A DNA stretch of 43,302 nucleotides from an uncultured Alphaproteobacteria bacterium (lineage in GTDB: Bacteria > Pseudomonadota > Alphaproteobacteria > Paracaedibacterales > CAIULA01): positions 1 to 43,302 of the forward strand of contig CAIULA010000007.1 in assembly GCA_903899945.1 (NCBI GenBank), read 5' to 3'. Both the position numbers and the translations under genes were made by a program. The notes beneath the pieces were generated by a model. It saw only the letters and a program-made list of their open reading frames with translations, was not told the DNA's origin and searched no databases. How positions within the stretch are numbered: position 1 is the first letter of the stretch; every line of letters starts with the position of its first letter. Of this stretch, positions 35,053 to 43,302 are shown piece after piece.

Positions 35053-36293
35053 TCAACTTGTCCATGCTTTAATCAGGTCATATTTCTCTTTGGTTATTAA
35101 AGTTGCACTATTATATCTTCTTCCCGCCTCTTCAGTATCTGTAGAGTCTATACCGTAGGCATGAACCGCAAAGCAATAATCCCCCACACCATCAACATGC
35201 TTCCAAACACCACCACCACTGTTTCCAGGACTTGTATCAATGTCATAGAAAGCCCTTTCCGAGGTTACTTTTGTTAACGGTCCATCCATTGTATACATGA
35301 ACCTACCACTTCCAGGAGATCCAGGATATCCTGTAACAGTAACATTACCATCTACTGAATCAAGCTCGCTGTATCCAATATACCCCGTTCGAAGACCTAA
35401 ATCATCGACAATTTTTACGACAGCCATATCATAAAGCTTTTGCTCAAAAGGCATTCTTGGGGCTTTATATCTTGGATGGATTACCCACGACTCGCCTTCA
35501 GCTGCCCATGGTATATTAGTGCCATGACTACCAGGATAAAATGACACCGCCCCAACTTCTTCTTTTTTGTCAGAATCATACAAATTATGAGCAGCAGTTA
35601 AAACATGATTAGGACCTATTAGAGTACCACTACATAATCTCCAACAGAAAAACCCATTTGCATTCGCCCATGAACACGCCACGGCAAGTTATTAACATCT
35701 GATTCAGCAACTTGCGCTCTTCTATCTCTAATTCCTAAAATACTTTCGGCATTTGTTGAAGATAGCGCGTATTTCCTTTTAAGAAATTCTCCGAAAATCC
35801 CTCCTCCAAAGGCTCCGAAAGCCAATGCACCAAACATTTCTTTTCCCTCAAGTTTTAGCCTACTACCAACAATACCTCCTCCTAATAACCCGGCTATTCC
35901 CCATGGCGCTAAATAAAACAAAGAGGAAGTTACAACAGTATCCTCGCTAACAAATACAGTTCTCAAATACCCACCATCACTCAAAGAATAAATAAGAGAT
36001 TCACCAGACTCCTCTATAACTCTTGGTTCAGAAAATTTTTGAGCGGATGAAGGATCTTTAGGAAAATAATAAAGCCTTCTTTTTGAATCATAGGCCTCAT
36101 CTTTTACTTGTATTGTAATTTCTGGTGAACGCTGCGCTTTATCAACCGAAGTTGGACTGAATCCTTTCATTACTCGAACACCATTCACCAAAATCTCTTC
36201 TCTAGTGTGATCGGAAGACGCTAACGCTATACTGCAGCAATAACAAACAGCTATGATGAAACCAGCAGTCAACATCAGTAATTTCTTTTTCAT
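35053..36293 (-). pseudogene. Secreted trypsin/V8-like serine protease gene split by a -1 frame change
   Basis: Two overlapping frames together make one protein of about 413 residues. Frame 1 (36293-35619) gives a signal peptide, the YDSKRRLYYFPK motif, a Gly-rich hydrophobic part (LAPWGIAGLLGGGIVGSRL, FGALAFGAFGGGIFGEF) and LPWRVHGRMQMGF. Frame 2 (to 35053) continues FCWRLCSGTLIGPNHVLTAAH, DMAVVKI and TSPGNSGGGVW, the full His/Asp/Ser triad. Joining at GGGTTTTT (35655-35648) gives a natural MGFFCWRLCSG. Either a T was lost from a six-T tract, or ribosomes slip, or the read is wrong. The remaining code shows no other stops, so the lesion is recent or functional. Confidence 0.75.
35649..35655 (-). 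other. Candidate -1 slippery heptamer in the protease gene
   Basis: On the minus strand the heptamer G GGT TTT sits in the zero frame of the N-terminal part, the exact X XXY YYZ form for tandem slippage. A -1 step here enters the protease frame. No strong stem-loop is obvious 5-9 bases downstream, which weakens programmed slippage. Confidence 0.4.
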
Positions 36294-36468
36294 TTTACGG
36301 TTTTTCTCTTAATGCTTATACCCAATTTGGATTAGTAAACCTAAAAACTCTCTGCGCATAGAAGAAAGAAACCTTTTTTTTCAATTATTTAATTATATTC
36401 TAATTAATTTGCATTTTAGATTATGTTCAAATATTGACTTAAAACTAGAATTTTTCAGAAAAAAGAAT

Positions 36469-36490
36469 AGTTTAGACCATTATCTAAACT
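36469..36490. promoter_or_regulatory. Palindrome upstream of ruvA, possible operator
   Basis: AGTTTAGA and TCTAAACT form perfect 8-base inverted arms around CCATTA, 78 bases before the ruvA ATG. It does not match the alphaproteobacterial LexA box (GTTC-N7-GTTC). It could be an operator or a chance AT-rich palindrome. Confidence 0.35.
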
Positions 36491-36567
36491 TCTTTGTAAT
36501 TTAAGTATTGTCTATCATCAAGCAGATATGCCATTTTTAGAACATACAATGCCACAGTGAACCCAAC

Positions 36568-37167
36568 ATGATTTCAAAACTTTCCGGAACCTTAGACTCA
36601 ATCCTATCGGATGGCGCAATTATTGACGTTAATGGTGTTGGCTATTTTATTCATGCTTCGGCCAAAACACTGGCACAACTACCAAAAGTTGGTGAAAAAA
36701 TCTCCTTGATGATTGAGCATATCATCCGTCAAGATCATCAGCAACTTTGTGGATTTTATGATGAAAATGAGCGGATGTGTTTTCGTTTGCTTTTGGGCGT
36801 ACAGGGCGTCGGTATAAAAGTTGCCCTTGCTATTTTATCTGTTTTTACCCCAGATGAGCTCTTAAGCGCTATTGTCCATCAAGACAAAACCGCCCTTATA
36901 CGCGCCGAAGGTGTAGGGCCTAAGGTTGCAGGTCGTATTGTTCTAGAGCTCAAAGATAAAAAATTAGATTTTATTCAAAATGCACCCCTGTCTCTTCCTG
37001 AAAAATCGTCCCCAATCCAAGATGCGCTGGCAGGGTTAATGGGACTAGGCTATTCTAAAACTGAGGCAGCTGGAGCCCTTTCCGCAGTCATTCAAGATGC
37101 TGGATCCGAGCCTCCTGTTGCCACCTTAATTAAATTAGCTTTGCAAAAATTAGCATCAAGAGGGTAA
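36568..37167 (+). CDS. ruvA: Holliday junction DNA helicase subunit RuvA
   Basis: A 199-residue tetrameric Holliday-junction binding protein. It has an N-terminal OB-fold (MISKLSGTLDSI, DVNGVGYFIHAS), two helix-hairpin-helix motifs (LLGVQGVGIKVALAIL and AEGVGPKVAGRIVLELKDK), and a C-terminal domain that binds RuvB (ALAGLMGLGYSKTEAAGAL). It acts with RuvB in branch migration during recombination repair. ruvC, often just upstream, is absent here. ruvB follows after 3 bases. Confidence 0.96.
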   Translation: MISKLSGTLDSILSDGAIIDVNGVGYFIHASAKTLAQLPKVGEKISLMIEHIIRQDHQQLCGFYDENERMCFRLLLGVQGVGIKVALAILSVFTPDELLSAIVHQDKTALIRAEGVGPKVAGRIVLELKDKKLDFIQNAPLSLPEKSSPIQDALAGLMGLGYSKTEAAGALSAVIQDAGSEPPVATLIKLALQKLASRG

Positions 37168-37170
37168 AAG

Positions 37171-38214
37171 ATGTCTGAACGACTTTTAGACATGAACGAG
37201 CATGATCACGAGAAAGACATACTAGAGCCAGCACTTAGACCAAAAACTATCAAAGAATTTACCGGTCAAACTCAAGTTCGAGCCAACCTTGAAGTGTTCA
37301 TTCAAGCTGCTAAAAATAGAAAAGAGGCTTTGGACCACGTCTTGCTCTTTGGCCCTCCCGGTCTTGGCAAAACAACCTTAGCACAAATTATTGCGGCAGA
37401 AATGGGCGTTGGTTTTAGATCAACATCAGGTCCAGTTATTGCCAAAGCTGGTGATTTGGCCGCTGTTCTGACTAACCTACAACCTCATGATGTCCTATTT
37501 ATTGATGAAATCCATCGCCTAAACCCGGCGGTCGAAGAAGTCCTTTACCCGGCTATGGAAGATTACAAATTGGATATTATGATTGGCGAGGGTCCAGCTG
37601 CTCGTTCTATTCGCCTTGATCTACCCCCCTTCACTCTCGTGGGAGCTACAACAAGAGCGGGACTTTTGACTCAGCCCCTTAGAGAGCGCTTTGGCATCCC
37701 GCTGCGCCTTCAGTTTTATGAATTAAAAGATCTGACATTAATTGTCGAACGCGCTGCAAAGATTCTCAATTTCTCACTTGATAAAGATGGGTCCAATGAA
37801 ATCGCTCGTCGTTCAAGAGGGACCCCTCGTATTGCTGGTCGTCTGCTTAGACGTGTTCGCGACTTTGCAAGCGTGATGAAGGAAGCGGTTGTCACAGAAA
37901 CCTTAGCTGCTAACGCCCTTAATAGGCTCGATGTTGATCCATTAGGCCTTGATGCTCAGGATATTCGCTATTTAAAAATCATCGCTGATTATTACAAAGG
38001 TGGCCCTGTTGGAATTGAAACTTTAGCTGCAGCTTTGTCTGAACAACGCGACACTCTTGAAGAAGTCGTCGAGCCTTATCTGCTTCAACAGGGTTTTATT
38101 CAGCGAACACCAAGGGGGCGAACCTTAACTGATTACGCCTATAATCATTTAGGTATTTCTGTTTTCACGGAACCTTCTGAGCAAATTATTTCTTTTGATA
38201 AAAAATCTTCATGA
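37171..38214 (+). CDS. ruvB: Holliday junction branch-migration ATPase RuvB
   Basis: A 347-residue AAA+ motor. [11 protein letters not shown] opens the AAA domain; Walker A is [11 protein letters not shown], Walker B is LFIDEIHRL, sensor 1 is GATTRAG, the Arg finger region is [10 protein letters not shown], and the winged-helix end carries [17 protein letters not shown]. Two RuvB rings pump DNA through RuvA at the junction. The C-terminal TGA overlaps the alr ATG (ATGA). Confidence 0.97.
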   Translation: MSERLLDMNEHDHEKDILEPALRPKTIKEFTGQTQVRANLEVFIQAAKNRKEALDHVLLFGPPGLGKTTLAQIIAAEMGVGFRSTSGPVIAKAGDLAAVLTNLQPHDVLFIDEIHRLNPAVEEVLYPAMEDYKLDIMIGEGPAARSIRLDLPPFTLVGATTRAGLLTQPLRERFGIPLRLQFYELKDLTLIVERAAKILNFSLDKDGSNEIARRSRGTPRIAGRLLRRVRDFASVMKEAVVTETLAANALNRLDVDPLGLDAQDIRYLKIIADYYKGGPVGIETLAAALSEQRDTLEEVVEPYLLQQGFIQRTPRGRTLTDYAYNHLGISVFTEPSEQIISFDKKSS

Positions 38215-39347
38215 ACGCATTTAATACGTATTCCGTTCTTAATATTGATCTTGATGCAATTGCATCAAATTATAGATATTTGCGCAGTCTTGTGAATTCA
38301 TCCATCTGTGCTGGCGTTCTAAAAGCTGATTCCTATGGCCTTGGAATTGAAGGCATAGCCCCTATTCTTTATAATGAAGGATGCCGACATTTTTTTGTAG
38401 CCTACACCAATGAGGCTGTTGCATTGAAAAATGCATTATCAACATTTCAGCAAAAAACACACATTTATGTTCTCAATGGTCCATATTTAAAAGGCTGGGA
38501 GGATTATTATCATCATCACCAATTTATCCCCGTTCTTAATGACCTGGAAGCGGTCCATGAATGGCAAAGCTATGGTAAAGAAATAAGTCAGAAAATGCCG
38601 GCTGTTTTGCATTTTGACACTGGCATGAGAAGGCTAGCAATACCCTTTGAAGATTTTACCAAGCTTCTTCAAAGTAAACTTGACTATCTTGATATCCGTT
38701 TGATAATGAGTCATCTTTCTTCTGCGGATGAAAAAGATAATCCTGCTAATCTTGAACAGCTTCTTTGGGTAAATTCCATCAAAAAAAATTATCCTAATTT
38801 TTCTATAAGCCTTGTAAGTTCAAGTGGTATTTTTTTAGATCCCTCCTATCATTTTGACTTAGTCCGCCCAGGGATTGCCTTATATGGCTATAACTCTTGC
38901 TTTGAAAACGCAGAAAAATTAACGCCGTGCGTTGAATTACAAGCCATGATCCTTCAAATTCAGGATGTAAAAGCCAATGAATATGTTGGGTATAATAGAA
39001 CATATCAAACAAAATGCCCTTCTAAACTAGCAACGCTTGCCATCGGATATGCAGATGGCGTACCATGTGCGATACATAATCAGGGGGGCTATGTTCTTAT
39101 AAAGGGTTTAAAAGCTCCCATAGTGGGAAAGGTATCCATGGATCTTATCAATGTTGATGTAACCGATATTCCAGATGTTTCGGTTGGAGATTGGGCGACC
39201 TTGCTTGGAGATAAAATAACGTTAGATAATTGGGCAATCGCCACGAAATATTCGAATTATGAGCTTCTTTTGAAACTTGGAAAACGGTTGCGCAAAGTTT
39301 ATACAACACAAAAACAACATCAGGGATTAGAGTCGGTATCGTGTTAA
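38211..39347 (+). CDS. alr: Alanine racemase
   Basis: A 378-residue PLP enzyme that makes D-alanine for peptidoglycan. The PLP lysine is in [12 protein letters not shown] (near residue 39) and the catalytic Tyr in [32 protein letters not shown] and [14 protein letters not shown] are also classic. Its presence supports an organism that still builds a cell wall. It overlaps ruvB by 4 bases and mlaE by 7, so the block is one transcript. Confidence 0.95.
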   Translation: MNAFNTYSVLNIDLDAIASNYRYLRSLVNSSICAGVLKADSYGLGIEGIAPILYNEGCRHFFVAYTNEAVALKNALSTFQQKTHIYVLNGPYLKGWEDYYHHHQFIPVLNDLEAVHEWQSYGKEISQKMPAVLHFDTGMRRLAIPFEDFTKLLQSKLDYLDIRLIMSHLSSADEKDNPANLEQLLWVNSIKKNYPNFSISLVSSSGIFLDPSYHFDLVRPGIALYGYNSCFENAEKLTPCVELQAMILQIQDVKANEYVGYNRTYQTKCPSKLATLAIGYADGVPCAIHNQGGYVLIKGLKAPIVGKVSMDLINVDVTDIPDVSVGDWATLLGDKITLDNWAIATKYSNYELLLKLGKRLRKVYTTQKQHQGLESVSC

Positions 39348-40117
39348 ACATATTAGAAAATATTGGACATGTAGTTCTGCTATTTTTTGGCAACTGTGGT
39401 CGAATTTCTTTATTCTTTTTAAATAGCATTCGTCATGGTTTACAGCCGCCATGGTATGGACGGCAATTTTTAACCCAGCTTATGCAAATTGGCTATTTCT
39501 CGCTTCCTGTTGTGGGTTTAACCGCAATTTTCACCGGTATGGTTTTAGCCCTTCAAAGCTACACTGGCTTTTCACGTTTTTCAGCCGAAAGTGCTGTTGC
39601 AACTGTTGTTGTCTTGTCTATGACCCGTGAACTTGGTCCTGTACTTGCGGGCCTTATGGTTGCGGGACGCGTTGGCGCAGCTATGGCAGCTGAAATCGCT
39701 ACTATGCGCGTTACAGAACAAATTGATGCCCTTACGACGCTTTCGACCAATCCTTTTAAATATTTAGTTGCTCCTCGCATCCTTGCCGGCTTTACTATGC
39801 TGCCGGCGTTGGTGATTGTGGCTGACATTATTGGTGTTTTTGGTGGATATATTGTTGGTGTCTATAAACTGGGATTCAACCAAGCTAATTACATTCAGCA
39901 AACTTGGAAATACCTAGTCGCAGATGACGTTATTTCGGGCCTTATTAAAGCTTCGGTTTTTGGTATTATTATAACCTTGATGGGATGTTATCATGGCTAT
40001 AATTCAACTCGAGGAGCTGAAGGAGTTGGGCGCGCTACAACCAATGCCGTTGTTTCTGCTTCTATTTTAATTTTAATTATGAACTATGCCTTAACAGCCC
40101 TCTTATTTGAGAAATAG
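39341..40117 (+). CDS. mlaE: MlaE-family lipid ABC transporter permease
   Basis: A 258-residue inner-membrane permease of the MlaE/YrbE family, which moves phospholipids between inner and outer membranes. About five or six membrane segments are present, with IFTGMVLALQSYTGF and the long conserved stretch LSMTRELGPVLAGLMVAGRV followed by AAEIATMRVTEQIDAL. The start is GTG overlapping alr. No MlaD or MlaC gene lies next to it in this window, so its partners must be elsewhere. Confidence 0.92.
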   Translation: MLNILENIGHVVLLFFGNCGRISLFFLNSIRHGLQPPWYGRQFLTQLMQIGYFSLPVVGLTAIFTGMVLALQSYTGFSRFSAESAVATVVVLSMTRELGPVLAGLMVAGRVGAAMAAEIATMRVTEQIDALTTLSTNPFKYLVAPRILAGFTMLPALVIVADIIGVFGGYIVGVYKLGFNQANYIQQTWKYLVADDVISGLIKASVFGIIITLMGCYHGYNSTRGAEGVGRATTNAVVSASILILIMNYALTALLFEK

Positions 40118-40122
40118 ACTTT

Positions 40123-40887
40123 ATGATCAATACTCCCCTTATTAGCGTTCAGAACTTAACCAAATCTTTTGGTTCTAATAAAGTTTTAGACGGCCTTAGC
40201 TTTGAGCTTTGTGAAAAAGAATCTTTTGTTATCATCGGAGGATCTGGAACAGGTAAATCTGTTCTCATTAAATGTATTTTAGGCCTTTTGCGTGCTGACA
40301 GCGGAAAAATTTTGATCAAAGGTCAAGACATAACAACATTGTCTTCCTCGCAGCGCCAAGAGGTATTAACGCATTTTGGTATGCTATTTCAAGGTGGCGC
40401 ACTTTTTGATAGTATGACCGTTGCAGAAAATGTTGCTTTTGGTCTTGTACAGGGTATGGGAATGGATAAAGTAAAGGCTAGAAAAATTGCTATTGAAAAA
40501 CTAAAAGCCGTTAATTTAGATCCTTCTGTTGCGGATATTTTCCCGGCAGAACTTTCAGGCGGTATGCAAAAACGAGCGGCACTTGCCAGAGCGATTGCAA
40601 CGAACCCAGAAGTCATCTTTTTTGATGAACCGACAACGGGCCTTGATCCTATTGTTAGCGGGACAATTAATGATTTAATCATCCGCTGCGTTCGTGATCT
40701 TGGCGCTAGCGCTGTTTCCATCACACATGACATTAACAGCTTACGCAAGATTGCTGACCGAGTTGGTCTTCTTTTCAAAGGGAAACTAATTTGGACAGGT
40801 ACCGTCGAAGAAATGGATAAAACCGATAACCAGTACGTCCATCAGTTCATCAATGGATTACCTGATGGACCTTTTACTCACAGTTAA
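40123..40887 (+). CDS. mlaF: MlaF-family lipid ABC transporter ATPase
   Basis: A 254-residue ATPase that drives MlaE. Walker A is GGSGTGKSVLIKCILGL, with the Ser/Val ending typical of MlaF; the signature is LSGGMQKRAALARAI; Walker B is VIFFDEPTTGLDP; and the switch His is in VSITHDINSL. It follows mlaE after 5 bases. Together they would maintain outer-membrane lipid asymmetry. Confidence 0.93.
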   Translation: MINTPLISVQNLTKSFGSNKVLDGLSFELCEKESFVIIGGSGTGKSVLIKCILGLLRADSGKILIKGQDITTLSSSQRQEVLTHFGMLFQGGALFDSMTVAENVAFGLVQGMGMDKVKARKIAIEKLKAVNLDPSVADIFPAELSGGMQKRAALARAIATNPEVIFFDEPTTGLDPIVSGTINDLIIRCVRDLGASAVSITHDINSLRKIADRVGLLFKGKLIWTGTVEEMDKTDNQYVHQFINGLPDGPFTHS

Positions 40888-40901
40888 AATTAAGAGTTAA
40901 T

Positions 40902-42149
40902 ATGATTTCCTTTCAATTTATGGATGCACTGCACATGACCAATTTGACAAGCGACAAACTCTCACCTATCAGAGAAACAGCTGAAAAAACTTTGGTTTAT
41001 TTAAAGAATTTGCCAAATACATTGCCCTTAATAAAGCGATTAAACGACGATTTGACTGAAATTGAAGAAAAAGCTAAAGCTTTTAAAAAATTTGATGATG
41101 TTGTTATCTTAGGAACCGGCGGATCAAGCCTTGCAGGTCAAGCCATTACTGCCCTTCGCACAACCATTGCGCCAAGGCTTCATTTTTTAGATAATATTGA
41201 TTCTTATACATTTTCAAAAACCTTAGAAAAGCTTGATAAATCAAAAACAGGTGTTATCGCCATTTCAAAGTCAGGCAATACGGCTGAAACCTTAATGCAG
41301 CTACTTACCTGTATTCAGTTGTGGGATCAAACCAAAGTCAAAGAACAGTTTCTGATCGTCAGCGAAAATTCAAATAACGCTATCAGAGAAGTTGCAAAAA
41401 AATACGAGATTCCCTGTCTTGATCATCCGAATGATGTGGGGGGACGTTATTCAGCCTTTACCGTTGTTGGTATGCTGCCCGCTTTTATTGCAGGTATGGA
41501 TGGCAGAGCTTTTAGGCAAGGCGCACTTGAAACTGTCGAGATGTTAAAAGCCTCAACACTTGAGAATTGCGCACCCTTAATTGGTGCATCGATTCAGACA
41601 GTCTTTGCTAAACAAAATATGAATCAAAGCGTTATGTTTGTTTATTGCGATCGCCTTCAGCTTTTTGCCAGCTGGTATTGCCAGCTTTGGGCTGAGAGTT
41701 TGGGGAAGAAGAATAAACAAGGCAACGCCTCTGGAACAACCCCTGTGCGTGCGCTTGGAACCGTTGATCAGCATTCACAACTTCAACTGTATCTAGGCGG
41801 ACCTAAGGATAAATTTTTTACTTTTATCACGCTTGAGGACCAGATTCCGCTCCCTGCCCTCGCGCTTTCTGGTTTTGAGCATTCGGCAATTATGACGTTG
41901 AATGGTAAGAAAATGGGTGATCTAATGGTCGCAGAGCAACGCGCAACCATTGACACCATGCGAAGTCAAAGCTGCCCATTGAGACAACTTCAAATCAAAC
42001 AATTGGATGTGACAAACCTGGGTGCCTTGATGATGCATTTCATTTTAGAAACCATTGCAGCCTCACAGCTTCAAGAAGTTGACCCATTCGATCAGCCCGC
42101 CGTTGAAGATGGTAAAAAGCTAGCTTTAGAATATCTGAAAGCAGCATAA
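40902..42149 (+). CDS. pgi: Glucose-6-phosphate isomerase, short form
   Basis: A 415-residue isomerase (glucose 6-phosphate to fructose 6-phosphate), shorter than the 550-residue enterobacterial form. Two SIS folds are seen: VILGTGGSSLAGQAI and ISKSGNTAETLMQL mark the phosphate site. GGRYSAFTVVGMLPA, TVDQHSQLQLYLGG and QPAVEDGKK near the end supply the active-site Arg, His and Lys. It implies glycolysis or gluconeogenesis is at least partly kept. Last gene of the ruvA-to-pgi block, 14 bases after mlaF. Confidence 0.93.
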   Translation: MISFQFMDALHMTNLTSDKLSPIRETAEKTLVYLKNLPNTLPLIKRLNDDLTEIEEKAKAFKKFDDVVILGTGGSSLAGQAITALRTTIAPRLHFLDNIDSYTFSKTLEKLDKSKTGVIAISKSGNTAETLMQLLTCIQLWDQTKVKEQFLIVSENSNNAIREVAKKYEIPCLDHPNDVGGRYSAFTVVGMLPAFIAGMDGRAFRQGALETVEMLKASTLENCAPLIGASIQTVFAKQNMNQSVMFVYCDRLQLFASWYCQLWAESLGKKNKQGNASGTTPVRALGTVDQHSQLQLYLGGPKDKFFTFITLEDQIPLPALALSGFEHSAIMTLNGKKMGDLMVAEQRATIDTMRSQSCPLRQLQIKQLDVTNLGALMMHFILETIAASQLQEVDPFDQPAVEDGKKLALEYLKAA

Positions 42150-42354
42150 AAATTGTTTTTCAAAGACAGGTTATAACTTCGACTTTGGTTCCTTGCAAGA
42201 ACAATAAATAATGCGTCATCGAGGTGAGGTAAATTTTAATCATTTTTTGATGTTTTATAAAAAATATCACTAATGTTAACTATTCTTTAATTCGCTTTCC
42301 CTATCTTTATATATGTAAAGTATAGGTAAATTTTTATGAATTAAGGAGATTACG

Positions 42355-42929
42355 ATGAAAAAATTGATTTGTACAATTCTTTTGGGAACAGCATTGATTG
42401 GAAGCAGCGCGTAGGCGGCGATAGATGTGGCAGCGCCAGTAGTGAAGACATTGGAACGAAGCCAGCTACCAGTAGCTCTGGCGCAATAGATGGGGCCGAA
42501 TGGGCAAGGATAAAAGCAGTTGCGGTAGCGAAACAAATACATGAGGTTGATAGATGGGATGCCATAAAAGCTCAAATGGATGAGATCATAAAAACAGACC
42601 CTATTCCTCAGTTTCAGACTCATAATAGTCTGAGCAGAACATCAGTAGAATACATAGCAGAAAGCATGAAAGAATTTGACAAAACAAATGAGATGCTTCG
42701 CAATCAATTAGTTATCGAAAAAAAGCTTAGGTACACTCCCGTTGAAATATCCAGATTTTATCGTGATTTCAACAAATTCTACGGAAGCATAAGGAGTATT
42801 TTTCTTCGCGATCAAGAAATGTTAGAGAGGCATAAAGCTGACCTTGATCAATGGAAGGTAAGGCACCCAGATATCATTAAATCCATCGATGAAACAGAAT
42901 TCCCTGGAAGCATTTATTATAAAAGATAG
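42355..42929 (+). pseudogene. Exported-protein gene with signal peptide and body in different frames
   Basis: AAGGAG (42343-42348) and ATG 42355 start MKKLICTILLGTALIGSSA, a textbook signal peptide, but TAG (42412-42414) follows at once. The -1 frame stays open from there to 42929, giving a mature-like body of about 170 residues (DRCGSASSEDIG onward) that is helical and charged, with no recognised domain. Loss of one base near 42411 would explain the split; insertion of one base there restores SSA-x-GGDRCGS. The stop, the good ribosome site and the long open body argue for a recent break or a sequencing error. Confidence 0.7.
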
Positions 42930-42981
42930 AGAATCATCAAGTTAAGGTTTTATAATTGTAGCCATTTAGCTTCTTAACTTA

Positions 42982-43026
42982 TACCCCCTCAAACAATCAA
43001 AAGTATATTTGGTTGTTTGAAGGGTA
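42982..43026. terminator. Hairpin between convergent genes
   Basis: TCAAACAA and TTGTTTGA form the core of an imperfect stem of about 19 bp with ends TACCC and GGGTA. It lies between the broken exported-protein gene and the minus-strand gene at the window end. On the plus strand it is followed by ATTTTATAC. Confidence 0.5.
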
Positions 43027-43042
43027 ATTTTATACAACACTT

Positions 43043-43302
43043 CTAAGAAATCGCAACTTCTTTACAGTCCTCAATCAAAATGGCGTAATTGGGATGGAAA
43101 AAGCCTGGAAGGGCGCTATTTAGCCATGATGAGAAAATAAGATGGACAGGAATGGTTTCCGGTTTATTTTGGGCCTCACTAGCCGTTAAATTGTTTAACG
43201 GAGGCTGAATCCAGGCTTCGATAAAAGACCAGTTAACCTCATACGCCATACCTGCCTTTTTTTTAACGCAATTTCGGGGACGCACAATAAGCGATTTATA
43301 AC
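43043..43302 (-). CDS. Partial unrecognised protein, 5' end beyond window
   Basis: The frame is open from the window edge to its TAA at 43043, so at least 85 residues of a longer protein are seen. The visible part includes YKSLIVRPRN, then AYEVNWSFIEAWIQPPLNNL and LIFSSWLNSALPGFFHPNYA, and ends IEDCKEVAIS. An internal GTG at 43285 could be a start, but no ribosome site is seen. I do not recognise the family. Confidence 0.45.
   Translation of the reverse strand, partial: YKSLIVRPRNCVKKKAGMAYEVNWSFIEAWIQPPLNNLTASEAQNKPETIPVHLIFSSWLNSALPGFFHPNYAILIEDCKEVAIS

Noticed and set aside
36294-36567. tRNA or small RNA gene in the ruvA leader
   Set aside because: No cloverleaf or TTC-arm sequence is seen; the region is only AT-rich.
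40389-40778. 129-codon minus-strand frame within mlaF
   Set aside because: It is a shadow of mlaF codon bias; the plus strand has all ABC motifs.

Overview
The window reads as chromosome from an AT-rich, probably host-associated alphaproteobacterium. The clues are an isocitrate dehydrogenase with the C-terminal extension seen in rickettsia-like lineages, the linked purC-bolA-grxD and alr-mlaE-mlaF blocks, hflK-hflC-degP in series, an Atm1-type exporter and an ELM1-family protein. A Holosporales/Paracaedibacter-like amoeba or protist symbiont is my best guess; this is inference from gene content, not a database result. No tRNA, rRNA, CRISPR array or insertion sequence was recognised.

Layout. 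0.1-0.4 kb: a small Cys-rich exported protein. 0.5-8.9 kb (minus): icd, a GT9 glycosyltransferase, a HEPN/MNT pair, a GT4 glycosyltransferase and a complete polyamine-type ABC importer (potF-G-H-I), tightly packed. 8.9-10.0 kb: a TSUP anion permease. 10.3-12.7 kb (plus): two AT-rich SAM methyltransferases with TTG/GTG starts, probably an acquired surface-glycan islet. 12.7-16.6 kb: 3-hydroxybutyrate dehydrogenase, an MFS permease and a three-domain Xaa-Pro aminopeptidase. 16.8-19.8 kb: a tiny acidic exported protein with its own promoter and terminator, a diguanylate cyclase, a 124-bp palindromic element, a second GT9 enzyme and a LOG-family hydrolase.

19.97-23.6 kb is the most interesting accessory region: a VgrG spike with an 18-unit octapeptide tail, an acidic MORN/YwqK-like repeat protein and a PAAR-like tip protein, with no other contractile-injection genes in view. 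It looks like an orphan payload cassette.

23.6-34.5 kb holds housekeeping genes with an iron-sulfur flavour: mrp, hflK-hflC-degP, prmC-grxD-bolA-purC, an Atm1-type exporter, an ELM1-family protein and a YcgN-type Cys-cluster protein. The purC product has lost several expected active-site residues. 34.6-36.3 kb holds a small exported protein and a secreted trypsin/V8-like protease that share an N-terminal motif. The protease is split by a -1 frame change exactly at a G GGT TTT heptamer.

36.5-42.1 kb (plus): ruvA-ruvB-alr-mlaE-mlaF-pgi, nearly continuous. 42.3-42.9 kb: a second exported-protein gene whose signal peptide and body are in different frames. The window ends inside an unrecognised minus-strand gene.
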